Counted from the first letter of the stretch, positions 38,152-49,547 are shown. The stretch: DNA of 64,000 nucleotides from Pantoea alfalfae (GCF_019880205.1 NZ_CP082292.1:1798001-1862000); one strand, 5' to 3'. Notes: a model not told the origin generated them from the sequence alone. Translations and numbers: made by a program.

Positions 38152-40086
38152 TCAGGACGATTTACGCACACGCAGATACCATTCGCACAGCAGGCGAACC
38201 TGTTTGCGGGTATAGCCTTTTTCCATCATGCGATCGACAAAATCATCATGCTTTTTCTGCTCATCGGTAGAGGTCTTGGTGTTAAACGAGATGACCGGCA
38301 GCAACTCTTCCGTATTTGAGAACATTTTTTTCTCAATCACGGTGCGCAATTTCTCGTAACTGGTCCAGTTTGGATTGCGACCGTTATTGTGTGCCCTGGC
38401 GCGCAGCACGAAGTTGACGATCTCGTTACGAAAATCTTTCGGATTACTGATACCAGCAGGCTTCTCGATCTTCTCAAGCTCCGCGTTGAGCGATTCACGG
38501 TCAAACAACTGTCCGGTATCGGGATCGCGATACTCCTGATCCTGAATCCAGAAGTCGGCATAGGTCACATAGCGATCAAAAATGTTCTGACCATATTCAG
38601 AGTAGGATTCCAGATAGGCGGTCTGAATCTCTTTGCCAATAAACTCAGCATATTTGGGAATCAGATAACCTTTAAGGTGCTCAAGGTATTTCTCAGCCTG
38701 ATCCTGCGGGAACTGCTCACGTTCGATTTGCTGCTCAAGCACGTAGAACAGATGCACCGGGTTAGCCGCTACTTCGGCGTGATCGAAGTTAAATACCCGC
38801 GACAGGATCTTAAAGGCAAAGCGGGTTGAAAGACCGTTCATACCTTCATCCACACCGGCGTAGTCGTGATATTCCTGCCATGACTTCGCTTTAGGGTCGG
38901 TATCTTTCAGGCTTTCGCCGTCATAGACCCGCATTTTAGAGTAGATACTGGAGTTCTCCGGATCCTTGAGACGTGACAGGATAGAGAAGCGTGCCAGCGT
39001 TTCCAGCGTACCCGGTGCGCAGGGCGAGGTTGCCAGCTCACTATGATTAAGCAGTTTGTCGTAAATTTTGATCTCTTCAGAAACCCGCAGGCAGTAGGGC
39101 ACCTTGACGATATAAACGCGGTCAAGGAACGCCTCATTATTCTTGTTGTTACGGAACGTCACCCACTCTGATTCGTTGGAGTGCGCCAGAATAATGCCGT
39201 TAAACGGCAGCGCCGAAATCCCCTCGGTGCCGTTGTAGTTCCCTTCCTGCGTTGCTGTCAGGAGGGGGTGCAGCACCTTAATCGGCGCTTTAAACATCTC
39301 CACGAACTCCATGATGCCCTGGTTCGCGCGGCAGAGTGCACCAGAGTAACCGTAGGCATCAGGATCGTTTTGCGCGTGGTTTTCCAGTTTACGGATATCC
39401 ACTTTACCCACCAGAGCAGAGATATCCTGGTTGTTCTCATCACCCGGCTCGGTTTTGGCGATCGCCAGCTGTTCCAGAATCGACGGCCAGACTTTTACGA
39501 CTTTGAACCGCGAAATATCGCCACCAAAGTCGTGAAGGCGTTTCGCGGCCCACGGCGACATGATGGTGCCGAGGTAACGGCGCGGCACGCCATACTCTTT
39601 TTCGAGAATATGCGCGTCTTCCTGCGGATTGAACAGGCAGAGAGGATGATCATTGACCGGACTGCGTTCACCGTCAGCGCTCAGCACATAGATGGGCACC
39701 CGCTGCATCAGCGACTTAAGCCGTTCCGCCAGGGAAGATTTACCACCACCGACCGGACCCAGTAAATAGAGGATCTGTTTCTTCTCCTCAAGTCCCTGAG
39801 CGGCATGTTTCAGATAGGAGACGATCTGTTCAATCGCTTCCTCCATGCCATAAAATTCCTCGAACGCCGGATAGCGTCCCATCACACGGTTGGAGAATAT
39901 TCTGGAAAGGCGTGGCTCCTGAGCAGTGTCGACCATTACTGGCTCTCCGATGGCCATTAACAGTCGCTCTGCAGCGTTGGCGTATGCACTGCGATCCTGC
40001 TTACAGATAGCAAGAAATTCCTGCAGTGTGAACTCTTCGTCCTTGGCAGCTTCATAACGCTGACGATAGTGATCGAATATATTCAT
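38152..40086 (-). CDS. yeaG: YeaG, PrkA-family serine protein kinase
   Basis: Stress-induced protein kinase of the PrkA family, with an AAA-like N-terminal domain and a C-terminal kinase-related domain. 644 residues, equal to E. coli. Walker A is LLGPVGGGKSSLAERLK (near residue 110); other family stretches are GNYNGTEGISALPFNGIILAHS split over residues 280-305 and NEAFLDRVYIVKVPYCLRV. First gene of yeaGH. In E. coli it is RpoS-dependent and induced by nitrogen starvation; I see no clear sigma-54 promoter upstream here. Confidence 0.96.
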   Translation of the reverse strand: MNIFDHYRQRYEAAKDEEFTLQEFLAICKQDRSAYANAAERLLMAIGEPVMVDTAQEPRLSRIFSNRVMGRYPAFEEFYGMEEAIEQIVSYLKHAAQGLEEKKQILYLLGPVGGGKSSLAERLKSLMQRVPIYVLSADGERSPVNDHPLCLFNPQEDAHILEKEYGVPRRYLGTIMSPWAAKRLHDFGGDISRFKVVKVWPSILEQLAIAKTEPGDENNQDISALVGKVDIRKLENHAQNDPDAYGYSGALCRANQGIMEFVEMFKAPIKVLHPLLTATQEGNYNGTEGISALPFNGIILAHSNESEWVTFRNNKNNEAFLDRVYIVKVPYCLRVSEEIKIYDKLLNHSELATSPCAPGTLETLARFSILSRLKDPENSSIYSKMRVYDGESLKDTDPKAKSWQEYHDYAGVDEGMNGLSTRFAFKILSRVFNFDHAEVAANPVHLFYVLEQQIEREQFPQDQAEKYLEHLKGYLIPKYAEFIGKEIQTAYLESYSEYGQNIFDRYVTYADFWIQDQEYRDPDTGQLFDRESLNAELEKIEKPAGISNPKDFRNEIVNFVLRARAHNNGRNPNWTSYEKLRTVIEKKMFSNTEELLPVISFNTKTSTDEQKKHDDFVDRMMEKGYTRKQVRLLCEWYLRVRKSS

Positions 40087-40506
40087 AGCGATGCCCGTCC
40101 TTTCGTTTTTAGCACAGGTAAGGAGCGTAATTTAAGACGTGTAGCAGCTCCCGGAAGATATTCTCTGTTGAGTACAGCAACCCTTATGCCAACCTGATCT
40201 TTTTTATCGGGATACACAACTTTTATGGTTACTCTGCTCGTACAAAATCTCTGCTGTTAATTCTAACTGTAGATGGCTTCTAGGAAATTTCCTCCACGGG
40301 TTTGTGCGAATGAGGGGGAGATCAAGACGAATTCGGATCAGTTAAGAGATGAGTTCGTATGGGTGATGCTTTAACTTAACGTGTTTTTAACCTTTGGTGC
40401 CACATTCATCTGTTGGTTGCTTAAAGGATTTCGATATAAGTTAATCCAGCCGTAAAAAAACGTTAGACTTCCTGTTTGATTGTTATATTTATGGAATGAA
40501 TAAATT
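40087..40506. other. 420-base divergent control region yeaG/mipA
   Basis: No ORF. A perfect 12-base palindrome AGGAAATTTCCT lies at 40282-40293. The part near mipA is AT-rich. No recognised operator. Confidence 0.5.
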
Positions 40507-41256
40507 GTGAACCAATTCAAATTTAAGACGCTTGTTGCACTTTTACCCTGTTGTTTACTGGCGGCGCACGCCAGTGCCGCTCCGCTTTCTGTAGGGGCAT
40601 CGGTTATCTATGCCGACTCACCTTATCGTGGCGGACAGGACCGTTATCTTCCGGTTCCGGTTATCAATTATGAAGGTGAAAACTTCTGGTTCCGTAGCCT
40701 GCAGGGCGGTTACTACCTGTGGAAAGATCCTCAGAATCAGCTCTCTCTGACGCTACTGGGCTCACCGCAGGAGTACAAACCCAGCGACAACGATCTGGGC
40801 GATATGAAAGGGCTGGATAAGCGCCGCATGACGCTAATGGGTGGCGCAACCTATCGTCACACCGCCGACTGGGGGGTTGTCCGTACGGCATTGCTGGGCG
40901 ACGTGCTGAATAACAGCAACGGCATGATCTGGGACCTGACTTACCTCTACCCCATCCAGATGGGCGACTTCAGCCTGACGCCGGGCATCGGTGCCATGTG
41001 GAATAGCGCCAATCAAAACCGTTATTATTACGGTGTTTCCGCGCATGAAAGCGCACGTACCGGCATCAGTCGTTACAATCCGGACGACAGCTGGTCACCT
41101 TATGTTGAGCTGAGTGCCAGCTATCAGATTGCAACGCAGTGGAATGTTGGCGTGGTAGGACGTTACACCCGCTTTGACAGCGAAATCAAAGACAGTCCAA
41201 TGATTGATAAGAGCGGGCAGACGACGATCTGGACAGGTGTCAGCTACACCTTCTGA
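40507..41256 (+). CDS. mipA: MipA, MltA-interacting outer-membrane protein
   Basis: Outer-membrane beta-barrel-type scaffold that links the lytic transglycosylase MltA with penicillin-binding protein 1B. 249 residues starting at GTG 40507, with a signal peptide (cleavage after AAHASA near residue 24). Family marks are VPVINYEGENFWFRSLQGGYY, SNGMIWDLTYLYP, YYYGVSAHESARTGISRYNP and the terminal aromatic (SYTF). A terminator follows immediately. Confidence 0.93.
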   Translation: MNQFKFKTLVALLPCCLLAAHASAAPLSVGASVIYADSPYRGGQDRYLPVPVINYEGENFWFRSLQGGYYLWKDPQNQLSLTLLGSPQEYKPSDNDLGDMKGLDKRRMTLMGGATYRHTADWGVVRTALLGDVLNNSNGMIWDLTYLYPIQMGDFSLTPGIGAMWNSANQNRYYYGVSAHESARTGISRYNPDDSWSPYVELSASYQIATQWNVGVVGRYTRFDSEIKDSPMIDKSGQTTIWTGVSYTF

Positions 41257-41268
41257 TAACGCACCGAA

Positions 41269-41297
41269 AGAGGGCACCCAGTGCCCTCTGTTCTTTT
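41269..41297 (+). terminator. Terminator after mipA
   Basis: AGAGGGCAC (41269-41277) pairs with GTGCCCTCT (41281-41289), then GTTCTTTT. It also shows that an earlier GTG start for yeaE at 41281 is unlikely. Confidence 0.8.
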
Positions 41298-41328
41298 ATG
41301 GGGCCTCAGAATGAGGCGGGAGAGCAGA

Positions 41329-42180
41329 ATGCACAACACGATTAACTTCGCTGGCTTCAATAACCTGCCGTTAATCGGGCAGGGCACATGGTATATGGGC
41401 GAAAACCCGGCGCAGCGGGCCGGTGAAGTCGCGGCATTGCAGGCAGGTCTTGAATGTGGATTGCAGCTAATTGATACCGCCGAAATGTATGCAGACGGCG
41501 GCGCTGAAGAGGTGGTCGGGCAGGCACTGCAGGGGCGTCGCGATAAAGCGTTGCTGGTGTCGAAGGTCTATCCGTGGAATGCCGGCGAAGTGGATGCCAT
41601 TGAAGCCTGTGAGCGCAGCCTGCGCCGTCTGCAGACCGATTACCTTGATCTCTACCTGCTGCACTGGCGCGGTAATATCCCGCTGGAAGAGACTCTGCGC
41701 GCCATGGAGCGCCTGCAGCAGCAGGGCAAGATTCGTCACTGGGGCGTCTCGAATTTTGATACTGATGATATGGCCGAACTGTGGGACGAACCCGGAGGCG
41801 AACAGTGTGCGACCAACCAGGTACTCTACCATCTGGCTTCACGCGGTATTGAATTTGATCTGCTGCCCGTCTGTCAGCAGCGTGGCGTGCCGGTGATGGC
41901 CTATTGTCCGCTGGCACAGGCTGGACGGCTACGGGACGCGCTGTTTACCGACGTGGTGCTGAATCAGATTGCACAACAGAAGGGCATCAGCGTGGCGCAA
42001 TTACTGCTGGCCTGGGTAATTCGTCAGTCTGGCATCATTGCCATTCCCAAAGCCAGTTCTGTGGTTCATGTTCATGAGAATGCTGCGGCACTGGAGGTGG
42101 AACTGACCGATGAAGAATTGCAGCTCATCGATCGTGCCTGGCCAGCACCACAGCATAAATTACCGCTGGATATCGTTTAG
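41329..42180 (+). CDS. yeaE: YeaE, aldo-keto reductase
   Basis: NADPH-dependent aldo-keto reductase; the E. coli enzyme reduces methylglyoxal. From ATG 41329 (GGGAGA upstream) it is 283 residues. The catalytic tetrad is visible: Asp and Tyr in LIDTAEMYADGGAEE, Lys in LLVSKVYPWN and His in DLYLLHWRGN. The cofactor region IIAIPKASSVVHVHENAAAL lies near the end. Its stop overlaps the stop of convergent yeaD by three bases. Confidence 0.94.
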   Translation: MHNTINFAGFNNLPLIGQGTWYMGENPAQRAGEVAALQAGLECGLQLIDTAEMYADGGAEEVVGQALQGRRDKALLVSKVYPWNAGEVDAIEACERSLRRLQTDYLDLYLLHWRGNIPLEETLRAMERLQQQGKIRHWGVSNFDTDDMAELWDEPGGEQCATNQVLYHLASRGIEFDLLPVCQQRGVPVMAYCPLAQAGRLRDALFTDVVLNQIAQQKGISVAQLLLAWVIRQSGIIAIPKASSVVHVHENAAALEVELTDEELQLIDRAWPAPQHKLPLDIV

Positions 42181-43076
42181 CCGTTGCCCCTGTCGCTGGC
42201 TGCGGCTTTCTTCTTAAGGCGGAATGTTGTAGCCAGACGTGCTGGCTTTTCACCTGCGCTGCGTAACGGTTTGCTGATACGTGCCGTCTCTACGCAGACC
42301 ATCGTCTTGTAACCTTCATTTGCCATGTCCGACATACTGCAGGAGAGTTCAACACCCGGATTCCACGTGACAACGTCACTATGATGATGGTGATAAACCT
42401 CAATCTGCCGTTCACCCGCCGTATCATTGATGACCGAGCAATCTTCTGCTGCAGTAAAAATACGGTCGATGCGCCCCGGATAACGCTGTTTGCCATCACT
42501 GCTGGCAACCTCGCCATTATTGACTTTGTCGATATAGCGGTTGCCCAGACCGGAGACCTCAACCCCGTTGATGTCACTGACGGTAAAGTAGCTATGCAGC
42601 GCTGCCGTGGCTTCAAAGTCACCATGAGCTTCCAGCTCAATCTCACAATGCTGACCCAGGCGGAAGCGGGCGATAAGGGTAAATTCGTGTGGCCACAGTT
42701 TCAGCGTCTGAGCGTTGCTCTCCAGCACCAGCGTCAGCATCACGCCATCTTCATTCTCATCATGCGCCGTCAGTTTCCATGTCTGAATCCGGGCGAAACC
42801 GTGAGCCGGTTCGCCTGCCGGACCAAACCAGGGCCAGCAGATCGGTACACCGCCACGAATCGCTTTGCTTGGTGAAAACAGACTTTTGCCGCTCAGCCAG
42901 AGTACCGGCTTTTCGCCACTCGGCTGCCAGGCGATCAGGTGCGCGCCCTGCAGCGTAATCGCTGCGCGTACCTTAGGGTGACTGATGACAATCGTCGGCA
43001 GTTCGCCAACCTGACGCTGCGAAAGGTAAGGGGAGATCTGCGTGACTACGGGCAGAGAAAACAGTTTATCTTGCAT
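42177..43076 (-). CDS. yeaD: YeaD, glucose-6-phosphate 1-epimerase-like
   Basis: Cytoplasmic mutarotase-fold protein annotated as D-hexose-6-phosphate epimerase. 299 residues (E. coli 294). Conserved stretches are TLQGAHLIAWQPSGEKPVLWLS, split over residues 42-63, AIRGGVPICWPWFGP, PAHGFARIQTW with the catalytic-type His, and VVTWNPGVELSCSMSDM. It follows gapA on the same strand across a terminator. Confidence 0.93.
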   Translation of the reverse strand: MQDKLFSLPVVTQISPYLSQRQVGELPTIVISHPKVRAAITLQGAHLIAWQPSGEKPVLWLSGKSLFSPSKAIRGGVPICWPWFGPAGEPAHGFARIQTWKLTAHDENEDGVMLTLVLESNAQTLKLWPHEFTLIARFRLGQHCEIELEAHGDFEATAALHSYFTVSDINGVEVSGLGNRYIDKVNNGEVASSDGKQRYPGRIDRIFTAAEDCSVINDTAGERQIEVYHHHHSDVVTWNPGVELSCSMSDMANEGYKTMVCVETARISKPLRSAGEKPARLATTFRLKKKAAASDRGNG

Positions 43077-43100
43077 GTTCGATTCCTTCCTGTGCGGATC

Positions 43101-43127
43101 AAAAAAAGGGCGACCGAAGTCGCCCTT
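43101..43127 (-). terminator. Terminator after gapA
   Basis: AAGGGCGAC (43106-43114) pairs with GTCGCCCTT (43119-43127) around CGAA; read leftwards it is followed by a long T run. Confidence 0.9.
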
Positions 43128-43150
43128 AATCTTAATGATGTCTGTCTGCC

Positions 43151-44161
<1,011 letters not shown>

Positions 44162-44354
44162 CTATTGGTTAGTGAATAAAAGGTTGCCTGTAAAATTACA
44201 AAAACCTTACCAGGCGTCAAGCGGAATCGTGTCAATTGTTGCGACAGGTCAATTCGCCTGACAGGAATAATTCGATGCGCAACCGCTTGCGCGCCGCCAA
44301 TGATATCGCGTTTCGTCGAACCAATCGCCGAATATATAGGGATGCCCGGGATAA

Positions 44355-44376
44355 AAGGTGATCAAAGTCACAATTA
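44355..44376. promoter_or_regulatory. Predicted CRP site in the gapA/msrB control region
   Basis: GGTGA, six bases (TCAAAG), TCACA at 44357-44372 closely fits the CRP consensus TGTGA-N6-TCACA. It lies in the 342-base region between divergent gapA and msrB. The same region holds a dyad GCGCAA-CCGC-TTGCGC (44277-44292) nearer gapA. CRP control of gapA is known in E. coli. No ORF is present in the gap. Confidence 0.55.
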
Positions 44377-44491
44377 CGCTTTGCAGTGGACGGCATGAAA
44401 GGGTGAGCACAAAAAAAGACCCGGTAATGTTGATCATTTGTTAGAATAATAGTCGAATTTTTCAGAATGGCACTTCCCCGGAATCCTAAAA

Positions 44492-44902
44492 ATGGCTAAA
44501 GACACCGCACCCGACGCAAAAATCGCCGAGCTGACAGAAATGCAGCGTTATGTGACACAGCAACGCGGAACGGAACCGCCTTACAGCGGCGCACTGTTGC
44601 ACAACAAGCAGGAAGGGATTTACCACTGCCTGGTCTGTGAGGCGCCACTTTTTCTCTCAGAGACTAAATATGATTCTGGCTGCGGCTGGCCCAGTTTCTA
44701 TCAGCCGTTCAGTGACGATGCAATTCGCTACATCGAAGATAATTCACACGGCATGCAGCGTGTTGAGATCCGCTGTGGCAGCTGCGATGCGCATCTGGGG
44801 CATGTCTTCCCCGATGGCCCGCAACCGACCGGTGAACGCTACTGTGTTAACTCCGCCTCGCTGAATTTCACCGACGAGCAGGGCGAACAGACAAAAGGGT
44901 AA
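44492..44902 (+). CDS. msrB: Methionine-R-sulfoxide reductase B
   Basis: Repairs methionine-R-sulfoxide in proteins. 136 residues. Two zinc CxxC pairs are present ([11 protein letters not shown] and [14 protein letters not shown]). The catalytic Cys is in [13 protein letters not shown], and [10 protein letters not shown] is the substrate-site signature. yeaC begins four bases downstream, so the genes are co-transcribed, as in E. coli. Confidence 0.97.
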   Translation: MAKDTAPDAKIAELTEMQRYVTQQRGTEPPYSGALLHNKQEGIYHCLVCEAPLFLSETKYDSGCGWPSFYQPFSDDAIRYIEDNSHGMQRVEIRCGSCDAHLGHVFPDGPQPTGERYCVNSASLNFTDEQGEQTKG

Positions 44903-44906
44903 GGCG

Positions 44907-45188
44907 ATGAAGGAACAACTTGAAGCGATGCTTGCGTCGATGACACCTGAAGTCTACGAACGACTGGCAACAGCAGTTGAGATTGGAAAATGGCCGGATG
45001 GCGTGGCACTGACGCAGGAACAGCGCGACAACTGTCTGCAACTGGTGATGTTGTGGCAGGCAAGACATAACGATGCGCCGCAGCATATGACCATCGCTAA
45101 GGGCGGCGAGATGGTGATGAAGTCGAAAAAAGAGCTGAAAGAAGCGTTCGGCATCGATCCGGATGTCACCCGCATTCATCTGCACTAA
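44907..45188 (+). CDS. yeaC: YeaC, DUF1315 protein
   Basis: 93-residue soluble protein of unknown function. The conserved MTPEVYERLATAVEIGKWPD, LTQEQRDNCLQLVMLWQARH and EMVMKSKKELKEAFGI segments match E. coli YeaC. The ribosome site AAGG precedes ATG 44907. Second gene of msrB-yeaC, ended by a bidirectional terminator. Confidence 0.93.
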   Translation: MKEQLEAMLASMTPEVYERLATAVEIGKWPDGVALTQEQRDNCLQLVMLWQARHNDAPQHMTIAKGGEMVMKSKKELKEAFGIDPDVTRIHLH

Positions 45189-45193
45189 AAAAA

Positions 45194-45220
45194 AGCTGGC
45201 GTCATGCCAGCTCCTTTTTT
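45194..45220. terminator. Bidirectional terminator between yeaC and pncA
   Basis: AGCTGGC (45194-45200) pairs with GCCAGCT (45206-45212), with TTTTTT to the right and AAAAAAAA to the left, serving both convergent genes. Confidence 0.85.
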
Positions 45221-45827
45221 AAATCAGAATCGCGCCCTGCGCCGTCATCTGAGCAAAGGCGATTTCACTGTCCTCAGGATTGAGATTAACGCCGCGGCAA
45301 CCTTCTTTGACCACCTCGACGTGATACCCCAATTCCAGCGCATCCAGCACGCTATATTTCACGCAGTAATCTGTCGCCAGCCCCAGCATCACCAGATGGG
45401 TGATGCCACGCTCACGCAGCCAGCTGTCCAGCTCGGTTTTACGACGGTGGCCATTATCAAAAAAGGCGCTGTAGCTGTCGACATCCTGATCTTCACCTTT
45501 ATGGAACGTCGCATCGAACAGTGAACGATCCAGACCGGGATGGAAATCCGCACCTGCTGAGCCCTGAATGCCGTGATCGGGCCACCAGATTTGCGCCAGA
45601 CCATTTAACTCGCCCAGCGTGTAGACCGGCTCACCGGAAACCGAGGCAAAGCTGCCGTGATCGGCCGGGTGCCAGTCCTGCAGGGCCAGTACGCATTCAC
45701 CGTTCTCACGGAACAAACGCGCATAGCGATTAGCCACCTCGACCGTGTGGTCGCCCTCATGGACTGCCATCGGGCCGCCGGGGCAAAAATCGTTCTGAAT
45801 ATCAATAATGATGAGTGCCCGCTTCAT
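45219..45827 (-). CDS. pncA: Nicotinamidase
   Basis: Converts nicotinamide to nicotinate in NAD salvage (and activates pyrazinamide). 202 residues. The catalytic triad is Asp9 (ALIIIDIQNDF), Lys in FHKGEDQDVDSYSAF and Cys in GLATDYCVKYSVLDA; the metal-site pattern QDWHPADHGSFA is intact. It lies 16 bases downstream of ansA on the same strand, probably one operon as in E. coli. Confidence 0.96.
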   Translation of the reverse strand: MKRALIIIDIQNDFCPGGPMAVHEGDHTVEVANRYARLFRENGECVLALQDWHPADHGSFASVSGEPVYTLGELNGLAQIWWPDHGIQGSAGADFHPGLDRSLFDATFHKGEDQDVDSYSAFFDNGHRRKTELDSWLRERGITHLVMLGLATDYCVKYSVLDALELGYHVEVVKEGCRGVNLNPEDSEIAFAQMTAQGAILI

Positions 45828-45843
45828 TACATGTCGCTCCGTT

Positions 45844-46857
45844 TCAGTCTTCAGTCAGTTCGCCGCGCAAATTCTGCTGCATTCTGGCACGGATTTGATC
45901 GGCAGAGAGTTCCTGACTGAGTAAAAAGTGTAGCTTGGTCAGCGCGGCTTCTACCGTCAGGTCAAATCCGCTAATCACGCCAGCCTCTTCCAGCGCATTG
46001 CCGGTGGCGTATCCGCCCATATTCACCTTGCCTGAAATACACTGGGTCAGGTTTACTACCACGATACCACGTTCGCTGGCCTGCTGAAGTTCGGCCAGAA
46101 ATTCCTTGTTCTGCGGGGCATTGCCCACGCCATAAGAACGCAGGATCAGCGCCTTCACCGGCTGACGCAGGAAGTTACGCACCACGTCGGCGGAAATTCC
46201 TGGATAGAGGGTGACCACACCAATGGGCTGAGGCGTAATGGTGTGAACGTTCAGTTCACCCTGACCGGACGGGGCAGGTGGCGTATTGAGGCGGCGAATA
46301 TGAATGCCCGCTTCCAGGAGTGCGGAGAGGTTCGGCGAAGCAAAGGCGTTGAAGCCATCGGCATGAGCCTTGGTGGTACGGTTACCGCGATAAAGTGTGT
46401 TATTGAAAAACAGAGACACTTCGCTAATCGGATAGTTAGCCGCTACATAAAGAGAATTCAACAGATTCTGCTGACCATCTGAGCGCAGTTCCGCCAGTGG
46501 AATCTGCGACCCGGTCACGATCACCGGCTTGGCCAGATTTTCCAGCATGAACGAGAGCGCAGAGGCGGTAAACGCCATGGTGTCAGTGCCATGCAGAATC
46601 ACAAAGCCATCGTAGCGATCGTAATTTTGTCGGATATCGTTGGCGATAAACTGCCAGTCTTCCGGGGTCATGTCGGATGAGTCGATCAGCGGCTGATATT
46701 CATGAATGGTGAAATCAGGCATCTCGGGGCGGTGGAACTCGGGCATATTCGCCAGCTGCTGCTGCAGGTGCCCTGAGACCGGAATATAGCCCTGCGCAGA
46801 GCGCTGCATACCGATTGTCCCGCCCGTGTAGGCTACGTAGATGTTTTTCTTTTGCAT
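45844..46857 (-). CDS. ansA: Cytoplasmic L-asparaginase I
   Basis: Hydrolyses asparagine to aspartate and ammonia. From ATG 46857 (MQKKNIYVAYTGGTIGMQ) it is 337 residues (E. coli 338). Both threonine motifs are present: YTGGTIGMQRS and ILHGTDTMAFTASAL. The allosteric/C-terminal region with ILRSYGVGNAPQN and VVNLTQCISGKVNMGGYATG is conserved. An in-frame Met at 46878 would add seven residues. It precedes pncA. Confidence 0.95.
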   Translation of the reverse strand: MQKKNIYVAYTGGTIGMQRSAQGYIPVSGHLQQQLANMPEFHRPEMPDFTIHEYQPLIDSSDMTPEDWQFIANDIRQNYDRYDGFVILHGTDTMAFTASALSFMLENLAKPVIVTGSQIPLAELRSDGQQNLLNSLYVAANYPISEVSLFFNNTLYRGNRTTKAHADGFNAFASPNLSALLEAGIHIRRLNTPPAPSGQGELNVHTITPQPIGVVTLYPGISADVVRNFLRQPVKALILRSYGVGNAPQNKEFLAELQQASERGIVVVNLTQCISGKVNMGGYATGNALEEAGVISGFDLTVEAALTKLHFLLSQELSADQIRARMQQNLRGELTED

Positions 46858-46907
46858 TAGAGAACTCAGACTCGCCATAAAACGCGCAGTATAAGGGGAA
46901 TAGCGGG

Positions 46908-46935
46908 GAAAAGCAGCCCGACCAGCGGCCGGGCT
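46908..46935 (-). terminator. Stem-loop after sppA
   Basis: AGCCCG (46915-46920) pairs with CGGGCT (46930-46935); read leftwards it is followed by GCTTTTC. Moderate strength. Confidence 0.5.
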
Positions 46936-46942
46936 GAGAGGT

Positions 46943-48805
46943 TTATCGCACTTCGCCGCAGTTCAGGCAGAAGGCATAACGATTCTGAGGATCGTTCTGC
47001 TTGTCGAACAGACCCGGCTGGGCTTTCATGGCACTCATCACATCCAGCATCGGTGCGGGCAGCCAGGCTTTCAGCGTATCCGGCAATACGGCCTGTACAG
47101 AGGCGTTCATCTGGCCCAGCACCATATCCAGGAAGGTCGGTTCATCCTGATACCAGCTCAGCATAGGTTTACTGACTTTCGCCAGCTCGCCCGCCTTCTT
47201 CACGGCATCATCGAAGTCACCCAGCGCATCCACCAGACCATTGGCTTTGGCATCGCTGCCGGTCCAGACATGGCCCTGCGCGATCGCATCAATCTGCTCT
47301 GGGGTTTTATGACGCGACTTCGCCACCAGACCCACAAAGTTGCGGTAGCCATTTTCGATAGTCAGCTGCATCAGCTGCTGAACTTCCGCTGGCAGCGCTT
47401 TGGTGGTAGAGATATCCGCCAGCGGGGAGGTCGCGACACCATCTGTGTGTACGCCAATGCTGTCCAGACTGTTCTCCAGCGTATTAATCACACCGAAGAT
47501 ACCAATCGAGCCGGTCAGCGTGCTGGGGTTCGCCACAATATAGCTGGCAGGCGTTGAGATCCAGTAACCGCCGGATGCCGCCATGCCGCCCATAGAGACC
47601 ACAATCGGCTTACCTGCGGCCTGGGCCGCCGCCAGCTCTTCACGAATGGCTTCCGAAGCCGTCACGCTGCCACCCGGGCTGTTGACCCGCAGAATGATCG
47701 CTTTGATTTTTGGATCGAGACGCGCATCGCGAATCTGCGCGGCCGTGGTATCACCACCCACGTTGCCCGGCGTCTCTTCCCCATCCATGATGGCACCGCT
47801 GGCCATGACGACCGCAATGTTGCCATCCTGCTGCGAGGAGGCTGGTTTCACGCTGTAGTCATAGATGCTGACGTTACGGTAATCGTTGCTCTGCTTATCC
47901 AGACCAAAGGTTTTTACCAGCTCCTGATCGGCTGCTGCACGGGAACCCAGGGCATCGACCAGCTTGTTATCCAGCGCATATTGCGCGGTATCGCCTTTAA
48001 CCGCGTTTAAACCAGCAATAATCGCTGCTGCGCCAGGGAAGAGTTGTTCCGGCGTCAGCTGGCGATTCGCCGCCACGGTATTCAGGTAGTTCTGCCACAG
48101 CTGACCGACCCAGCGGCTGTCAGCATCACGTGCCGCTGGTGACATGTCGTCACGCAGGAATGGCTCGACCGCTGATTTATAGGTCCCGACACGGAAGACG
48201 TGTGAGGTGACTTTCAGCTTCTCCAGCAGGGTTTTGTAGTAGAGTCCATTGGTGGCGAAACCATGCAGATCCACGGTGCCCTGCGGCGACAGATAGATTT
48301 TCGTGGCGTAGCTGGCAAGGTAGTATTGCGCCTGGCTGTAGCTGTCGCCCAGAGCATAAATTGGCTTGCCGCTGTCGCGGAATTCACGCAGCGCTTTACC
48401 CACATATTGCAGCGAAGGCTGATCGCCACCGGCAAACTCGCGTAGATCGAGCACCATGCCTTTAATGTTGCTGTCATCTTTTGCCTGGCGAATGGCATCG
48501 ACCACATCAAACAGCGAATTTTCCTGTAAGCGATCACTGCTGGCACCCAGCAGCTGGCGACCAATTTTACTCAGACGGTTGCTTACCGACGGTTTATCCA
48601 CCAGCACGCCGCTGAGATCGACCTTCAGCGCGCCCTGCTGAATCGGCGCTGAACTGCCGCCCGATCCGCTGACCTGAAGCCAGATCCCTACACCCACCAC
48701 AATCAACAAAATCAGGAAAATATTCAGAATAAATTCCCTGATAAAATTCAATACCCGCCAGCTCCAGCGGAACAGACCTGCAATTATTCGCCACAATGTG
48801 CGCAT
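46943..48805 (-). CDS. sppA: SppA, signal peptide peptidase (protease IV)
   Basis: Inner-membrane serine protease that degrades cleaved signal peptides on the periplasmic side. 620 residues from ATG 48805 (GGAG six bases upstream). One N-terminal anchor helix is followed by two tandem S49 domains. The catalytic lysine is in [13 protein letters not shown] (near 205) and the serine in [16 protein letters not shown] (near 405). It is also a distant fold relative of ClpP. In E. coli the gene order sppA-ansA-pncA is the same. Confidence 0.96.
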   Translation of the reverse strand: MRTLWRIIAGLFRWSWRVLNFIREFILNIFLILLIVVGVGIWLQVSGSGGSSAPIQQGALKVDLSGVLVDKPSVSNRLSKIGRQLLGASSDRLQENSLFDVVDAIRQAKDDSNIKGMVLDLREFAGGDQPSLQYVGKALREFRDSGKPIYALGDSYSQAQYYLASYATKIYLSPQGTVDLHGFATNGLYYKTLLEKLKVTSHVFRVGTYKSAVEPFLRDDMSPAARDADSRWVGQLWQNYLNTVAANRQLTPEQLFPGAAAIIAGLNAVKGDTAQYALDNKLVDALGSRAAADQELVKTFGLDKQSNDYRNVSIYDYSVKPASSQQDGNIAVVMASGAIMDGEETPGNVGGDTTAAQIRDARLDPKIKAIILRVNSPGGSVTASEAIREELAAAQAAGKPIVVSMGGMAASGGYWISTPASYIVANPSTLTGSIGIFGVINTLENSLDSIGVHTDGVATSPLADISTTKALPAEVQQLMQLTIENGYRNFVGLVAKSRHKTPEQIDAIAQGHVWTGSDAKANGLVDALGDFDDAVKKAGELAKVSKPMLSWYQDEPTFLDMVLGQMNASVQAVLPDTLKAWLPAPMLDVMSAMKAQPGLFDKQNDPQNRYAFCLNCGEVR

Positions 48806-48978
48806 CAGACTCTCCATAAATATGTAGCAGGAAGTGGCCGCCGCGCGGACCAGACTTCCCCGACGAGCTCATCCTAAAGAGCGGCGTGTGAAAAGTCAGC
48901 AGGAAATCACTGCGCACTGTTACAAAAAATCTGCCTGTGCCAGGATAATGGCAACATTACAGAGATCGGGAGAGAAAC

Positions 48979-49530
48979 ATGGACGCACTGGAGTTACTGG
49001 TCAACCGACGTTCGGCTTCACGCCTGACTGAGCCGGCACCGGCAGGTGACGCACTGGAAAATATCCTGCGGGCTGGCATGCGCGCCCCGGATCACGGCAC
49101 GCTGCAACCCTGGCGCTTCATCATTGTAGAAAATGAAGGGCGTGACCGGATGAGTCAGCTGCTGGAGAGGGCGGCACGCGATAGCCAGCTGGATGAAAAG
49201 GCGATTAATAAAGCGAGCCAGGCGCCGTTTCGCGCACCGATGATTATTACCGTGGTGGCACATTGCGAAGAGCACCACAAAGTGCCGCGCTGGGAACAGA
49301 TTGCCTCGGCCAGCTGTGCGGTGATGGCGATGCAGATGGCAGCGCTTGCTCAGGGTTACAACGGTATCTGGCGCAGCGGTCCCTGGACCGATGACGAGCA
49401 GGTACGGCAGGGTTTTGGCTGCCGCGAGCAGGATGCCATTGTTGGCTTCCTTTATCTGGGGACCCCGCAACTGAAATCCAGCACCACGGTGCTCCCGCCT
49501 GACACCGCGCCTTTCGTCCGCTACTTCTAA
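48979..49530 (+). CDS. ydjA: YdjA, nitroreductase-family flavoprotein
   Basis: FMN-dependent oxidoreductase of the minimal nitroreductase type; physiological substrate unknown. 183 residues. FMN-binding and family segments are [52 protein letters not shown] and [10 protein letters not shown]. In E. coli it is followed by selD and topB; here a terminator and then topB follow. Confidence 0.93.
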   Translation: MDALELLVNRRSASRLTEPAPAGDALENILRAGMRAPDHGTLQPWRFIIVENEGRDRMSQLLERAARDSQLDEKAINKASQAPFRAPMIITVVAHCEEHHKVPRWEQIASASCAVMAMQMAALAQGYNGIWRSGPWTDDEQVRQGFGCREQDAIVGFLYLGTPQLKSSTTVLPPDTAPFVRYF

Positions 49531-49547
49531 TCTGCATGTCCGGTTCC

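Noticed and set aside
40396..40410. TGGCACC on the minus strand before yeaG as a sigma-54 promoter
   Set aside because: The required GC element (TTGCA-like) is absent at the correct distance.
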